Below are positions 19,821 through 28,793 of a DNA stretch of 32,504 nt, one piece after another. Within the stretch, counting starts at the first letter, position 1. Every line of letters starts with the position of its first letter. The notes under the pieces are model-generated. The model worked only from the letters and a program-made list of their open reading frames with translations, was not told the DNA's origin and made no database searches. The DNA comes from a virus: positions 1-32,504 of the IMG/VR virus record IMGVR_UViG_3300033148_002105. One strand, written 5' to 3'. The position numbers and the translations under genes are program-made.

Positions 19821-21599
19821 ATGCCAAATAATACAGTGGATTTCAGGTTGCGTTTGATAGACGATCTTAGCAAAGAAATGAAGAAGACTCAAAAGATTAC
19901 AGAGTCGTCTTTAAAAGGTATGTCTAAAGAACAAGTAAAACTTACTAAGAAAACACATGACTACGAAAAACAGATAGTAGATTTACGCAATGAACAACAT
20001 AAAGCAAGTAAAGATCGTAAAAAGCAAATACGCGAAGAAATTAGATTACTTGGACAACTTAATAAGCAGACTAAAAAACAATTAGTAGAAGCTGGTAAAC
20101 AACAACGAGTAAAAACTAAAACAACATTTGGCGATAGGATATCAGGAGGAGTGACTGCGGGCATAGGTCGAGCAGCGGGTATGTTTGGAGGAGCTGCCGC
20201 TGTTGGGGGATTAGCGATGTCTGCTTACGATATGTCTAAAGAAGTTGCTAAAGTAGAAACGTCATTAAAACGAGCGTTTCAATCTACTGGTGAAGAGCTT
20301 ACTAAACAAGCATCGCAAGTTAGATTTTTATCACAAGCTTACGATGAAGACTATAAACAAGTTGTTCAATCTGCAAACGCATTATCTAAAGAAATGGGCA
20401 TTAGTGGAACAGAAGCATTGAAACTTATTGAACAAGGTTTTCAAAAAGGTGCGAATGAATCTGGTGAGTTCCTTGATATGTTAAAAGAATATCCAACTCA
20501 ATTAAAAGAAGTTGGTTTAAATGCAGAGGAATCAATCGCATTAATGACTCAACAAGTACAAGAAGGTATTTATTCCGATAAAGGTGTTGATGCAATTAAA
20601 GAGGCTGGTTTAAGACTGAAAGCAAATAATAAAGCAACAAAAACAGCATTAGGATATTTAAAGAAGCAAACGCAGGATGAAATAAAATTGCAAATTGCAA
20701 AAGGAGATACGTTCAAGGCTATACAGTTAATATCTAAAGGGTTAAAAGATACTTCGTTATCTGCAGAACAAACACAGGCATTAATAAGTGATGTATTTGG
20801 CGGACCAGGTGAAGATGCTGGATTAAGATATTTAAAAACATTAGGGGATATTAATCTTGAATTGGCAGATGTTCCAGATAACATGTCGGATGCTGAAAAG
20901 GCTCAAAAAAGTTTGACAAAGGAATGGACTAGTTTTACAACTGGAATAGTATCTGGTAAGGGTTCTTTAGGTGAATTTTTTACAGTTTTAACCAAAGGCA
21001 TCGCATCTGCAATGAGTAGCATTAATATCGCAATGGGAACTGGAGCTAGTTTCTATAGAGATGTTGCTGGTAGAGTTAAAGTAAAAGGAGCAGGCGTTGT
21101 AAAAGGTGAATTAGAAACAGAGCGTAAACAATTAAGGAAAGAAGTTTTTGAAAGTCGAGAAAAATATGGAGCACTGTTAAAACATACTGGCGGTGTTACA
21201 TTAGAGGATGCAGCTAAATTAGCTAAAATAGAAAGTCTTACAAAAGCTATTGATAAATTTACTGAAAAAGGTATTAGTGCTAAAAAAGCAGGACTATTAT
21301 CTACATTAGGTTTACCAACAATCGAAGGTGTATCAGAAAAAGATAAAGTAATAGATAAAACTGGTAAACCAGGTAAACCAAAAATTACTAAAGCAGAAGC
21401 AGATAGCTTGACTAAAATATCCACACAACGTTCTGTTAAATCATTGACTATTAATATGGAAGCATTGGTAGTAAATAAAGACGGAGGGTCATTGATAAGC
21501 ACTACTAATATTACAGAAAGTATGTCAGAAATAGAACGTAAAATATATGATGTGTTGAGTAATGTTATAAACAGTGGTTCGCAACAAATATTTGCATAA
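19821..21599 (+). CDS. Tail tape measure protein
   Basis: 592 aa. A coiled coil at about 35-95 (KDRKKQIREEIRLLGQLNKQ) is followed by a Gly/Ala hydrophobic stretch at 109-136 (GAAAVGGLAMSAY) and a helical domain at about 140-330 (VETSLKRAFQSTGEELTK, LKEYPTQLKEVGLNAEES) typical of tape measure cores. The protein sets tail length and is ejected on infection. At 592 residues it predicts a short tail, on the order of 90 nm at ~0.15 nm per residue. The chaperone gene that normally precedes it lies 2.3 kb upstream, beyond the polymerase insertion. Confidence 0.85.
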   Translation: MPNNTVDFRLRLIDDLSKEMKKTQKITESSLKGMSKEQVKLTKKTHDYEKQIVDLRNEQHKASKDRKKQIREEIRLLGQLNKQTKKQLVEAGKQQRVKTKTTFGDRISGGVTAGIGRAAGMFGGAAAVGGLAMSAYDMSKEVAKVETSLKRAFQSTGEELTKQASQVRFLSQAYDEDYKQVVQSANALSKEMGISGTEALKLIEQGFQKGANESGEFLDMLKEYPTQLKEVGLNAEESIALMTQQVQEGIYSDKGVDAIKEAGLRLKANNKATKTALGYLKKQTQDEIKLQIAKGDTFKAIQLISKGLKDTSLSAEQTQALISDVFGGPGEDAGLRYLKTLGDINLELADVPDNMSDAEKAQKSLTKEWTSFTTGIVSGKGSLGEFFTVLTKGIASAMSSINIAMGTGASFYRDVAGRVKVKGAGVVKGELETERKQLRKEVFESREKYGALLKHTGGVTLEDAAKLAKIESLTKAIDKFTEKGISAKKAGLLSTLGLPTIEGVSEKDKVIDKTGKPGKPKITKAEADSLTKISTQRSVKSLTINMEALVVNKDGGSLISTTNITESMSEIERKIYDVLSNVINSGSQQIFA

Positions 21600-21617
21600 C
21601 AAAATAAAAATAAAACT

Positions 21618-22304
21618 ATGAGTAAATTTAATGAAGTATTTAATGAGTTTTATGGTAATGTTGCTACTAACTCGCAATACGAAACATATAGACAAGTTAG
21701 AAATACAGACTATAATCAATTAATACAAGATGTAGATAAATTTAAAATGAGTGATCTTGGTACACCTGTTTTAGATTATGTTGAATTGATATTAGAAAAA
21801 GATATTTGGGTTAAAAAGAAACCTGTAAGAGAAGCAGCATATACATCTAATAAAGCTAAAAAATTCATAAAAGAAGCAGGTAGAAAAATGTATAATCAAA
21901 CTTTAGATAATTCTATTAATCCATTAGCATTGCATATAAATAATGTAGAAGTAGTTGTCACACAAGCATCTAATATAATAAGAACATCTATAAATGGAAT
22001 GCAAGGTACATTTAAAGAGCTGTATTCAAAAGGCGATTATAATATAAGTTTAACTGGTCAATTGACTGGATTAACTTCTTTACAAGATGATATGAAGAAT
22101 CTTAATAACTTTAAACGCATATATGAAAATACATTGAATGATAAAATATTAATCCGTTCAAGATTTATTAATGGCTTTGGTATTGAAAACGTTGTGATAG
22201 GCGACTATAGTATGAGCTTAAATAAAGAATATAGCAATGTTATTGATTTTACGATAACACTAGAATCGGATAAAGAGTTAGAAATAATAACTAAAATAAT
22301 ATAG
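21618..22304 (+). CDS. Tail/baseplate protein (DUF6046-like)
   Basis: 228 aa. The arrangement 'DLGTPVLDYVELILE', then 'TQASNIIRTSINGMQGTFKE' and 'LIRSRFINGFGIENVVIG' resembles DUF6046 proteins found after the tape measure in Bacteroidota phages, where a LysM- or gp53-like adaptor connects tube and hub. The gene lies directly after the tape measure and 4 bp before the hub gene. Recognition is by memory of the family pattern, so the exact name is uncertain. Confidence 0.65.
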   Translation: MSKFNEVFNEFYGNVATNSQYETYRQVRNTDYNQLIQDVDKFKMSDLGTPVLDYVELILEKDIWVKKKPVREAAYTSNKAKKFIKEAGRKMYNQTLDNSINPLALHINNVEVVVTQASNIIRTSINGMQGTFKELYSKGDYNISLTGQLTGLTSLQDDMKNLNNFKRIYENTLNDKILIRSRFINGFGIENVVIGDYSMSLNKEYSNVIDFTITLESDKELEIITKII

Positions 22305-22308
22305 CACA

Positions 22309-23811
22309 ATGAAAGATATGTCAATTAGAATTAATGTATTGAAACTTGAAGATGTTACGTCTACGAGACAGGCAAAGTATGTAGGGAATTACGTATCAAG
22401 TTCTTATGACTATGCTCAACCATTGGAACAGAAAAAAGAATTAACTCAATATCAAATTAAAGGAGTAGGTTCTTGTGAAATTAGCGATACTTATGAGAAT
22501 ATGACACAAATTGCAAGTTTTAAAATACCTATGAAAGATACAGTAGTGTTTAGAGACATTGTAGATGGTCAAGGTAATTTTTTGAAAGGCTATTTAATGT
22601 TTAAGAATGGTGTAAGACTTTATATTGGAAATCAAGTAATGATAGACATGGGGTATGATAAGCACTGGCAAACACGTTTTATAGGCTATATAAGCTCATT
22701 TAAAGAGGAAAAAGATTATATGGTTATCAATTTAGAAGATTCTATGTACATGCTTAAAAGAGCTATATCAATGCAAAAGAATTTTCCTAAAAAGGTTGAC
22801 GCAAATACATTTGAGTATACAGATAAATACAACGGTAAAGATTTCAATTTAATACATTTGGTTTATTGGATGCTCAATACTTTATATATGGACGGTATTG
22901 AGAATGATCGACATTTCTTAGTCCCTAAAACAAGATCTTACGATACAGAATTGGGTAAAGTTGTTATGCAAAATGCATTGACGCCTGGTGAAATAATGAG
23001 GTACTATCTTAAAAAGACATATGGTATGAAAGTTTTTTTTAGAAATGAATATGTAGAAAGCAATAGGAATATAAATGATTACAACTACTTAATGGAGCCA
23101 GTTCTTTATATTGGATGGGCAAATTGGAATGGGTTAAATCACATTGAATATGATATAGCCAATGACGAGCTTGACAGTTTGCCAGAATCTAAATTAAATA
23201 CTTATAGCGATATATATAAATTCATGCATCCTTATAATAAAAAATATATGCAGGATACTGGAGATAAATATAATCCTATAATAGAAAATAATCTGGAATG
23301 GTATAACACTAATAAAGATAATATTAAGATAACTGCATCTAGTTTTAATTCTTCTAAGCAAGAAACTATAAAAGTAATATATCAATATGGTAAATATCAT
23401 ACTGCTAATAAAGCCGCTAAAGATGCTGAGAAACGTGAAAAGAAAACTAATGCAATTTCAGGCACTGTTATAAAAGATAGTAATAATTTACAAACATTTA
23501 ATGAAATAACATTGAATTATCCTAATCTAAATGGGGTTGAATTAAAGCAAAAGGTATCTGAATACTATACTAATTATCCTCAATCGGGATTAAGAGGTAA
23601 TTTCGTTGCTTTGGGAGAACCTTATGTTAGACAAGGCGATAAAGTTCAATTGAGGATTGATCAAAGTAGAAATCCAAATGTAACAAATATAATATCTGAT
23701 ACTAAGAATGATTATTTACAATTCATAACGTATTATGTGAAACGGGTGGACACTTCATTTACAATGGATGGAGGAATCAGGCAGCGCATTGAAATTGATA
23801 AAATAGCATAA
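22309..23811 (+). CDS. Baseplate hub protein (gpD/gp27-like)
   Basis: 500 aa. An N-terminal beta domain (SCEISDTYENMTQIASFKIP; GVRLYIGNQVMIDMGYDKHW; RFIGYISSFKEEKDYMVINL) has the hub fold pattern of gpD/gp44, including the 'G.v...' rim strands. A helical insertion with LIHLVYWMLNTLY and PGEIMRYYLKKTYGMKV follows. The C-terminus is beta again (GEPYVRQGDKVQLRID). The hub joins tail tube and central spike. Start ATG at 22309; an internal ATG at 22318 is also in frame. Confidence 0.75.
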   Translation: MKDMSIRINVLKLEDVTSTRQAKYVGNYVSSSYDYAQPLEQKKELTQYQIKGVGSCEISDTYENMTQIASFKIPMKDTVVFRDIVDGQGNFLKGYLMFKNGVRLYIGNQVMIDMGYDKHWQTRFIGYISSFKEEKDYMVINLEDSMYMLKRAISMQKNFPKKVDANTFEYTDKYNGKDFNLIHLVYWMLNTLYMDGIENDRHFLVPKTRSYDTELGKVVMQNALTPGEIMRYYLKKTYGMKVFFRNEYVESNRNINDYNYLMEPVLYIGWANWNGLNHIEYDIANDELDSLPESKLNTYSDIYKFMHPYNKKYMQDTGDKYNPIIENNLEWYNTNKDNIKITASSFNSSKQETIKVIYQYGKYHTANKAAKDAEKREKKTNAISGTVIKDSNNLQTFNEITLNYPNLNGVELKQKVSEYYTNYPQSGLRGNFVALGEPYVRQGDKVQLRIDQSRNPNVTNIISDTKNDYLQFITYYVKRVDTSFTMDGGIRQRIEIDKIA

Positions 23812-23824
23812 GTAAAAAAGATAT

Positions 23825-24778
23825 ATGAATTATTCAGATCAAATAGGAGAGTTATTAAATAAGATAAATGCGCCTGCTAGCCCATATCAAAAGCGAGCTC
23901 AGATATGCAGGGTAAGGACATATGGAACATTTGATAATGGGGATGAGAATCAATTGCTATATAATGTAGAACCTGTTGATAATGTAAATTACAATAGCAA
24001 CACTGCATATAAGGAGAATTTTGAGAGTGCAGGAGCAAATAAAGGCAAAGGCATTCGACCATTGGAACAAGTAATGACTAGCCCTGAATTACAGAAATCT
24101 ATGAATAACTGGATTTTCAATGTTACTATAAACGCTAATCCGTCTAATAACGTGCAGAATATTCAAATAGGCATGTTCATGTTACCTAAGATTGATTCAT
24201 ATGTTGTTATTGAATGGTTTAACGATACAGATGCATATATTTCTTTAACATCTGAGATATCTAAAATAAAGATTACAAATGAGAAAAATGACACAGTTGA
24301 ATTTACACCAGAAAGTGCGTTTAAAGTAGGCATAACATCCGAAGAAGTTGAGTTGATTGTATCAAATGTTATCAGCTTGAAAAATAAAGACAATGTGATA
24401 GAAGTTAAAGAAGACGCTATAGATATTAAAGCTAAAAATATAAATTCAGATCTTAATATTGAAAGCAATAAAAGAACTACTATTCATAGTAATACATTCT
24501 CAAGCCTGAGTTCAGGGGATACTATATTGAAAGCTGCTAGTTTCGATATGGAAGCAAGCGGAACTGGACGATACTCAATTAAAAATGGGTTGACGTCTTT
24601 GTTTAGTATTCATGCATATACAATTAGTTCGCTTAACGCTGCTATCCAGGCATTGCTAAGTATAGACACTGCGTTAAATGCTTTAGGAGCAGCGGATCCT
24701 AACAGGACTGCTAATATAGCATACGCACTGGGTAGCAATAACTCTGCTGCTACGGATTTACCAAAATTACTAAAATAA
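23825..24778 (+). CDS. Baseplate spike protein (gpV/gp45-like)
   Basis: 317 aa. An OB-like N-terminal part (KRAQICRVRTYGTFDNGDEN ... IGMFMLPKIDSYVVIEWFN) leads into repetitive beta structure (NDTVEFTPESAFKVGITSEE; NVIEVKEDAIDIKAKNINSD; SNKRTTIHSNTFSSLSSGD), which forms a trimeric beta-helix needle in this family. A helical Ala-rich C-terminus (about 265-317) follows. No His-rich metal-binding tip is visible. The spike punctures the outer membrane. Confidence 0.78.
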   Translation: MNYSDQIGELLNKINAPASPYQKRAQICRVRTYGTFDNGDENQLLYNVEPVDNVNYNSNTAYKENFESAGANKGKGIRPLEQVMTSPELQKSMNNWIFNVTINANPSNNVQNIQIGMFMLPKIDSYVVIEWFNDTDAYISLTSEISKIKITNEKNDTVEFTPESAFKVGITSEEVELIVSNVISLKNKDNVIEVKEDAIDIKAKNINSDLNIESNKRTTIHSNTFSSLSSGDTILKAASFDMEASGTGRYSIKNGLTSLFSIHAYTISSLNAAIQALLSIDTALNALGAADPNRTANIAYALGSNNSAATDLPKLLK

Positions 24779-24789
24779 AAAACATCATC

Positions 24790-25098
24790 ATGAATTACGA
24801 TATAAGAACAGACATAGATAACCAAGAAGATCCTTTTGAACTAATGTTTAATGACGGTGATTTTCAGATTTATCAATCAGACGAACAAATAGTTAGATTG
24901 ACATTATTATCTGGAAAAGGAAATTGGAAACAAGAACCGTTGATAGGTGCAGAATTAATAAATCTTTTACATCAGTCGTCAAGAAATGATTATTCTAATA
25001 TAGTTGCGACTGAACTAGAAAAGGTTGGTTATAAGTTGATTAGCTTTAGTCCTGGTGAAACATTGGGCGACTATAATTTGGACGTGGAAGAACTTTAA
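24790..25098 (+). CDS. Baseplate wedge protein (gp25/gp46-like)
   Basis: 102 aa, the usual size. The pattern 'DGDFQIYQSDEQIVRLTLLS' followed by GKGNWKQEPLIGAELINLL is that of gp25/W/gp46-type wedge proteins, which form the core of the baseplate ring and nucleate sheath polymerisation. It directly follows the spike gene, as in Mu (gp45, gp46). Confidence 0.78.
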   Translation: MNYDIRTDIDNQEDPFELMFNDGDFQIYQSDEQIVRLTLLSGKGNWKQEPLIGAELINLLHQSSRNDYSNIVATELEKVGYKLISFSPGETLGDYNLDVEEL

Positions 25099-25113
25099 AA
25101 TAAAAAATATATA

Positions 25114-25380
25114 ATGGCAGTATCAGTAAATATAAATACTAATGACGTAATTTCATCTTATTCAAATGAGATAATAGCTAAACGTTTTGAAAATCAAACA
25201 CCTTTTGACTTTGCATTGACATATTTAGAGTATATTGAAGACATGTTTGAATTTTATAAGCAATTTAACATGGGAGATTACAACGATTTTTATAATGCTC
25301 AAGAATATAGAATAGTTAAATATATAAACCCTTTAGTATTAAATGGTTATATTGCTGCTACTAAAACAGAAAATATATAA
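25114..25380 (+). CDS. Duplicated small baseplate-region protein, copy 1
   Basis: 88 aa. About 65% identical by eye to the next gene: both start MA(V/I)S(V/I)NIN and share SSYSNEIIA(K/R)RFE(N/S)QTP, DFALTYLE and a QEYRI...YINPL block. A helical middle (YLEYIEDMFEFYKQFNMGDY) suggests a small alpha-helical protein. No family is recognised. It sits between wedge and fibre genes and could be part of the baseplate rim. Confidence 0.75.
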   Translation: MAVSVNINTNDVISSYSNEIIAKRFENQTPFDFALTYLEYIEDMFEFYKQFNMGDYNDFYNAQEYRIVKYINPLVLNGYIAATKTENI

Positions 25381-25392
25381 AAACAAATAGAA

Positions 25393-25707
25393 ATGGCAAT
25401 ATCAATAAATATCAATAGCAATAATAGCGTAAGTTCTTATTCAAATGAGATAATAGCTAGACGTTTTGAAAGTCAAACACCACTTGATTTTGCATTGACG
25501 TATTTAGAAAGAATTGAAGATATGTTTAAGTTTTATAGGCAATTTAAAATAGAGCAATACAATGACTTTTATGACGTTCAAGAATATAGAATAACTAATT
25601 ATATAAACCCATTGAGTAAAGAAGGATATATAGCTGCTACTAAAACAGATTATCTTGAATTATTTCCAAGTGATTTCAATTCGGATTGGAGTGATGACTT
25701 CTTTTAA
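25393..25707 (+). CDS. Duplicated small baseplate-region protein, copy 2
   Basis: 104 aa, a tandem paralogue of 25114-25380 starting 12 bp after its stop. It has a 15-residue acidic/aromatic extension at the C-terminus (LFPSDFNSDWSDDFF) absent from copy 1. The two would suit a hetero-oligomer or a stepwise replaced subunit. Confidence 0.75.
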   Translation: MAISININSNNSVSSYSNEIIARRFESQTPLDFALTYLERIEDMFKFYRQFKIEQYNDFYDVQEYRITNYINPLSKEGYIAATKTDYLELFPSDFNSDWSDDFF

Positions 25708-25732
25708 AATATTACATGGGCAAAAACCCGAA

Positions 25733-25747
25733 ACGTATTAATAATAT
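25733..25747 (+). promoter_or_regulatory. Late-type ACGTATTA element
   Basis: ACGTATTAATAATAT, about 15 bp before the ATG at 25763. It opens the fibre gene group. Confidence 0.5.
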
Positions 25748-25762
25748 AAAACAGTAATAAAA

Positions 25763-26017
25763 ATGATAGAACAATATATACACGAAAATACAGATTTATA
25801 TGGCGGATTATTGCCCTTTAAATTTGATTATATGTTAGTTACAAGTTTTGATGCTAGTGATAATCCTTTAATAGTAGAGTTCTACCAAAATGGATTAGAA
25901 GCCGAATCAAGATTGGTTACAACATTAACACTTACATACAATATTAATGGAGCAAAAGAATCTGTAAAAGCAGAGCAGCATATACCGTATATTGAAAGAA
26001 CCCAAAATATAAGATAG
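25763..26017 (+). CDS. 84-aa protein of unknown function, fibre region
   Basis: Beta-rich small protein (YGGLLPFKFDYMLVTSFDAS; FYQNGLEAESRLVTTLTLTY). No domain is recognised. It heads the fibre gene group behind a late-type element and ends 3 bp before the beta-helix gene, so it may be an adaptor or attachment subunit for that fibre. Confidence 0.65.
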   Translation: MIEQYIHENTDLYGGLLPFKFDYMLVTSFDASDNPLIVEFYQNGLEAESRLVTTLTLTYNINGAKESVKAEQHIPYIERTQNIR

Positions 26018-26020
26018 ATT

Positions 26021-27181
26021 ATGGCTATAAAAACAAAAATAGAACTTAGAAACGAGAATGATACATCTATTACTGCAAATGGCAGTAAAGAAAATACTGG
26101 TGAAAGAGTTCATGACTTAGTTGAAAATATTATTGATAGTTATGTTAATGAAAATGATTATGCACCTTATTATGATGCAACAGTGGGAACTGGTGGAGAT
26201 TATTCAACAATACAACTAGCTTTAGCTGATGGCAAATATGTTTTAAAGATAATATCTGATATAACAGAAACAGTCGATTGGGGAAGTCATACTAAAGACA
26301 TTGTATTAATTGCTGATGAAATACGAACAATTAATGTAAGTGTATCTAATACAAGTGCATTAACAATTAAAGGTAATAATATTATTTTTGCAGTAACAGG
26401 GACTAATCAAATATTTAACGGAGGGTCGTTGATATGCGATTATGTCAAAATCACTGGAGATAGCGATGCTAATATCTTTTCTAATGGTATGGATATATCA
26501 GGACGTAAATTAGAAGTAGACTTAGGAACTAACTCGCTTAGCACTAGCTATATCAATAATATGAATCATCTGAAAATAACTGGTGGTTCGACAGCTAACC
26601 CTTTAGTATTTATACTGAATGGTGTAATAGGTTATTTAGAAACGTATGGGCAGTTTGGAACAAACTCTACTCAAGGCGGTTTAAGGCTTTCGAATTGCAC
26701 AATTAATCAAGTGAATTGTAATAACGATGGAGCTATTTTTGTAGCACAGGGTGAGAATGTCAATATTAATGGAAGTGTTGGCAAAGGGATGATTATATAC
26801 CCTCGCTCAAATTGGAACTTTAGGAATTGTAATATAGAAATATTGCAGGAGTATGCAAATTCTAGTGTTCTAGTTGAAAACTGCACAGTTGAACGATTCC
26901 CTACAGGTAAATTATTTTTTAAATCATTCAGAGGCAACACAGTAATTGATCCAACTAACTTATTCACAGGAACTAGAGAAGGGAATTTCTCACATAATAC
27001 ATACAATGATAGTTTTACTATATATGTAAGTAATATCAGTTTATTAAATCCAACTGTTGCTTCGGGAACAATAACAGTAGACGCAACAGCAGATAAAACA
27101 ACAATAATAGGAGCAAGAACATTAACAAGTATAGTAAATAACGGAACAAACACGACCTTATTAGGTAATGTATTAGTATAA
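26021..27181 (+). CDS. Tail spike/fibre with parallel beta-helix repeats
   Basis: 386 aa. An N-terminal head (about 1-55) precedes YYDATVGTGGDYSTIQLAL, the common start of pectin-lyase-like beta-helix proteins. Repeated short strands follow (IVLIADEIRTINVSVS, LTIKGNNIIFAVTG, SLICDYVKITGDSD, LRLSNCTINQVNCNN, WNFRNCNIEI, VLVENCTVERF). Such spikes bind or cut surface polysaccharide. No clear catalytic site is visible, so binding is the safer call. Confidence 0.75.
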   Translation: MAIKTKIELRNENDTSITANGSKENTGERVHDLVENIIDSYVNENDYAPYYDATVGTGGDYSTIQLALADGKYVLKIISDITETVDWGSHTKDIVLIADEIRTINVSVSNTSALTIKGNNIIFAVTGTNQIFNGGSLICDYVKITGDSDANIFSNGMDISGRKLEVDLGTNSLSTSYINNMNHLKITGGSTANPLVFILNGVIGYLETYGQFGTNSTQGGLRLSNCTINQVNCNNDGAIFVAQGENVNINGSVGKGMIIYPRSNWNFRNCNIEILQEYANSSVLVENCTVERFPTGKLFFKSFRGNTVIDPTNLFTGTREGNFSHNTYNDSFTIYVSNISLLNPTVASGTITVDATADKTTIIGARTLTSIVNNGTNTTLLGNVLV

Positions 27182-27197
27182 AATAAAAATAAAGATT

Positions 27198-27689
27198 ATG
27201 CAATTAAACAACATTAACGGTAAATCTATTAAATTAGATAAGATAGATATATTACAAAATAGAATAGTGTATTCAATATATGAGTATGGAACAAAAGAAC
27301 CTAAAGTAGTGATTGCTTATAAATTTAAGGATATACAACTAAAGGATTATTTAAATCAAACAGTTAATTATGAAGAACTATGCTATACTAATTTAGCATT
27401 AGAAAATGAAACTGATTATGTTATAAGTGAGGATATTCAAAATTGGACAATATCTATTGGTTTAGATGGGGATAATACAGTAATTAGAGTATATCTACCA
27501 CAAGCATTATTAAATGAACATATCTTCTCAGGTAGTGATTTAGATTTATTAATTGAATCAATGAAACATTTAACAGAGTTTAAACAAGTTCTTGGAAAAG
27601 GTTCTATGCAGTATTTAGTAACATTAGACCCAAGTGCAAGACTTGTATTAGAAAAATATGAAGGCATTATAATTGAAAATAAAATATAA
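27198..27689 (+). CDS. 163-aa protein of unknown function, fibre region
   Basis: Beta-rich N-terminal half (KIDILQNRIVYSIYEYGTKE), then an acidic middle and a helical end (LLIESMKHLTEFKQVLGKG). It lies between two fibre genes, 4 bp before the second. A fibre chaperone or a minor fibre subunit is possible, but no family is recognised. Confidence 0.65.
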   Translation: MQLNNINGKSIKLDKIDILQNRIVYSIYEYGTKEPKVVIAYKFKDIQLKDYLNQTVNYEELCYTNLALENETDYVISEDIQNWTISIGLDGDNTVIRVYLPQALLNEHIFSGSDLDLLIESMKHLTEFKQVLGKGSMQYLVTLDPSARLVLEKYEGIIIENKI

Positions 27690-27692
27690 GAT

Positions 27693-28784
27693 ATGAGTGA
27701 ATTAAGTTTAATACAAGCAAATAAAGTAAGAATTGAGCTAGACCACGCCGATGCTGTTGAAGGTTTTGAAATTATCGATAGTAATGGTATTGTGATAATG
27801 AAAATAACTGCGGACAGACAACTGATTTGTAACGAAAGTATGTCTATTACAACGACTGCAGGTCTAATTGCATTAAATCCTACAACAATCACAACGTCAA
27901 GTAAAGATATTAAATTTGTTAGTGGATATGGCATGGTATTTAACAATGCTAAAATAACTAATTTACTTTCAACAAACGCAGAAGGTTTTAAATTAACAGG
28001 TTACAGCTTGTATGGAGATACCCCTTACGCGCAACTATCACAAATAGGAACATTTAGCTTAAATACAACTAATACTCTTTCTTTGCTACAATTAAATAAC
28101 CCATCAAATATAGGAAGTTCTGCAACTGGTAGTTACTTACCTATGCTAACAACATCAGGCAGTGATATAGTAAGTCGTCTTGCAGCTTCGTCATTAGATT
28201 TAAGAACGGTTTTTACAGGTGGAGATAAAATAGACATACAAGGCGAACCGTCCGATTATTTTATAGAATCAGTAAATGAAACTAATATCGTTATTGATAC
28301 TAATTGCACAAATACAACGAGTGCAAGCGGTGCAGTGACTAAATTTTCAACAGATTCAGATAACCCAACATATGGCAACGTGTTTAATATCAAGCGTAAT
28401 GGATTTTTAAAATTGTGTCAAGCGACAGAAACAGATAAAACTGCAAAGGAGCGATTAGATGTATCAGAAACAACCAAAACACAAGGTCGTAGAAAAGAGT
28501 TGTCGACTAAAATAAATGATTACATAGTTACTAAATCAGATGAAAGGATATTATTAAATGGATTAAGTAATACTGTAACTATAACATTGCCTACAATTGA
28601 TAGTTCAAATCACGGACAAGTATATTGGTTTAAGGCTAAAGATATAACAAATACATTAACTATAAATACAGATGGAACTGATTTAATTGACGAAACTGGT
28701 ATTAATAACTTTGTGTTTACAACTTTAAATGAAAAAATAGAATTGCAGGCAGATAATGACAATAGTGAATGGATAATAATATAA
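27693..28784 (+). CDS. Tail fibre-like protein
   Basis: 363 aa. Ser/Thr/Asn-rich with regular beta repeats (SLIQANKVRIELDHADAV; ITTTAGLIALNPTTITTSSK; FSLNTTNTLSLLQLNNPS), a helical segment near 255-285 (ETDKTAKERLDVSETTKT), and a C-terminal small beta domain (GQVYWFKAKDITNTLTINTD) typical of fibre or appendage tips. Function is inferred from composition and context. Confidence 0.65.
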   Translation: MSELSLIQANKVRIELDHADAVEGFEIIDSNGIVIMKITADRQLICNESMSITTTAGLIALNPTTITTSSKDIKFVSGYGMVFNNAKITNLLSTNAEGFKLTGYSLYGDTPYAQLSQIGTFSLNTTNTLSLLQLNNPSNIGSSATGSYLPMLTTSGSDIVSRLAASSLDLRTVFTGGDKIDIQGEPSDYFIESVNETNIVIDTNCTNTTSASGAVTKFSTDSDNPTYGNVFNIKRNGFLKLCQATETDKTAKERLDVSETTKTQGRRKELSTKINDYIVTKSDERILLNGLSNTVTITLPTIDSSNHGQVYWFKAKDITNTLTINTDGTDLIDETGINNFVFTTLNEKIELQADNDNSEWIII

Positions 28785-28793
28785 AATAACAAT

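Noticed and set aside
25114-25707. Internal frameshift or single split gene
   Set aside because: Both copies have complete starts, stops and full-length mutual similarity, so they are two genes from a duplication.
25714-25755. 13-codon ORF (MGKNPKRINNIKQ) before the gene at 25763
   Set aside because: It spans the late-type element, is very short and has no coupling overlap; more likely a chance ORF.
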